Position numbers and translations under genes: made by a program. DNA of 6,704 nucleotides, taken from Desulfovibrionaceae bacterium. GTDB lineage: Bacteria; Desulfobacterota; Desulfovibrionia; Desulfovibrionales; Desulfovibrionaceae. Under the pieces are notes generated by a model. It ran no database searches. It was not told the origin of the DNA and was given only the letters and a program-made list of their open reading frames with translations. Shown piece after piece: positions 5,929 to 6,704 of the stretch. The DNA is taken from positions 1 to 6,704 of the forward strand of contig CAAGJV010000201.1 in assembly GCA_900770205.1 (NCBI GenBank), read 5' to 3'. Positions within the stretch are counted from its first letter, which is position 1. Every line of letters begins with the position of its first letter.

Positions 5929-6704
5929 TTATTGCGCGCAGGGTTCTTCATACCGTTTAGCGCAGGATGTACAGGCCTTTGGCGGAATACTGCTCTGCAC
6001 GGCGGAACGGAAGAGAGCATATTCCCTTTTTTTCCATATATCCAAAGGATTGTCATTGGCTGTCAGGCCAAAGATCGTTCGGTTTTTCTGTTCAGAGGTA
6101 AAAGGAACATTGAGATAAACACAAGGGGAGATCTGGCCTTCCGCATCGACATACATTGTTTTATGGGTGCGTTCCCGGCAGGAAGAGGCAGGAGATGGAG
6201 CAGGAAGAGAGGCATAAAAGTCACGGCCGGACGAGCGTATCTTTTTTGCCACTTTTTCCAGAATTCTTCTTGCATAGTCGATTTTTTCCCGTTCATGGGG
6301 AGCGAAGGCTTCCTTTTCCATTTCCGCCGAAGGAATATAATCCATAGTGCTGACAACAGCGGCGTGAACTCCCCATTCTTCCATAAGCTGCGGGAGTTTT
6401 TGAACAGCTTCAATGTTGGAGGCCATCATGAGATAGGCCAGATGTATTTCCAGATGCACGGCATTTTTTTTGCGCCGTATTTTTTGAAGCGTTTGTACGG
6501 ACTGTTCAACACGGGAAAAGGGGATGCCATCGCGTGAGCCGTTGCTGTCATCATCCGTACCGGCAAGAGAAAAGGCAATAATGTCCATGCCGCTTGAGAC
6601 TATGCGTTCCGCCTGCGATTCATTGATAAGCATGCCGCATGTCGTTGTGGAAGCCGAGCATCCGGCTTTTCGGGCAAGGGAAACAAAATCCATAAGATAT
6701 GGAT
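5929..6704 (-). CDS. Radical SAM protein with SPASM-type C-terminal Fe-S domain, 5' end beyond window
   Basis: The C-terminal 257 or so residues of a radical SAM enzyme. The frame is open through the window edge, and the residues before the internal Met at 6693 (PYL, then MDFVSLARKAG) read as continuous family sequence, so that Met is not the start. The CxxxCxxC motif that binds the SAM cluster lies outside. Numbered from Met 6693, FSLAGTDDDS (41-50) and a following charged helix match the middle of the barrel. C172, the G186-x4-C191 motif (DAEGQISPC), C241-x2-C244 and C252 resemble a SPASM or twitch domain carrying auxiliary Fe-S clusters. Such proteins modify peptides or proteins, mature enzymes or build cofactors; the substrate here is unknown. 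No small precursor-peptide gene is visible downstream. It ends 246 bases before the cstA start, which has its own candidate promoter, so the two are probably not one operon. Confidence 0.88.
   Translation of the reverse strand, partial: PYLMDFVSLARKAGCSASTTTCGMLINESQAERIVSSGMDIIAFSLAGTDDDSNGSRDGIPFSRVEQSVQTLQKIRRKKNAVHLEIHLAYLMMASNIEAVQKLPQLMEEWGVHAAVVSTMDYIPSAEMEKEAFAPHEREKIDYARRILEKVAKKIRSSGRDFYASLPAPSPASSCRERTHKTMYVDAEGQISPCVYLNVPFTSEQKNRTIFGLTANDNPLDIWKKREYALFRSAVQSSIPPKACTSCAKRYEEPCAQ

Overview
The window looks like a stretch of chromosome from an anaerobic, probably Gram-negative bacterium that lives on organic acids or amino acids. It carries a fused TRAP transporter, a flavin/Fe-S ene-reductase of the Old Yellow Enzyme (OYE) class, a short-form CstA transporter and a SPASM-type radical SAM protein. 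That mix fits gut Desulfovibrionaceae, Synergistota or similar lineages, but nothing here fixes the taxon. There are no RNA genes, IS elements, CRISPR arrays or phage genes that I can see.

Layout, left to right. The first 22 bases hold the first seven codons of a minus-strand gene, very likely the TRAP solute-binding protein. Just upstream of it on the same strand is a fused DctQ-DctM TRAP permease (66-1895). This meets, head to head, the C-terminal half of a plus-strand OYE-family flavin/Fe-S oxidoreductase (native sequence from about 1912 to 2985). Both genes have lost their N-termini at the same point, near 1905-1918, so this is a breakpoint: a real inversion or other rearrangement, or an assembly chimera. 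A stem-loop that could terminate transcription from both sides (3014-3087) separates the reductase fragment from a minus-strand membrane protein of unknown function (3086-4099). That protein appears to have a PH-like N-terminal domain and a two-helix membrane hairpin. Upstream of it lies a strong Rho-independent terminator (4144-4174) for cstA (4234-5682, minus). cstA has a good RBS and a candidate promoter with a 13-bp palindrome in its spacer. The window ends inside a minus-strand radical SAM/SPASM gene (5929-6704) whose radical SAM cysteine motif lies beyond the edge.

How the genes work together: the TRAP system would import an organic acid, and a reductase beside a TRAP system would be a natural partner for an unsaturated carboxylate. 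Here, however, that adjacency is created by the breakpoint and may not be ancestral. CstA would import pyruvate and/or peptides under its own promoter. The clearest anomaly is the double truncation near 1911. I found no convincing wholly new system; the PH-like/TM-hairpin protein is the least understood intact gene.
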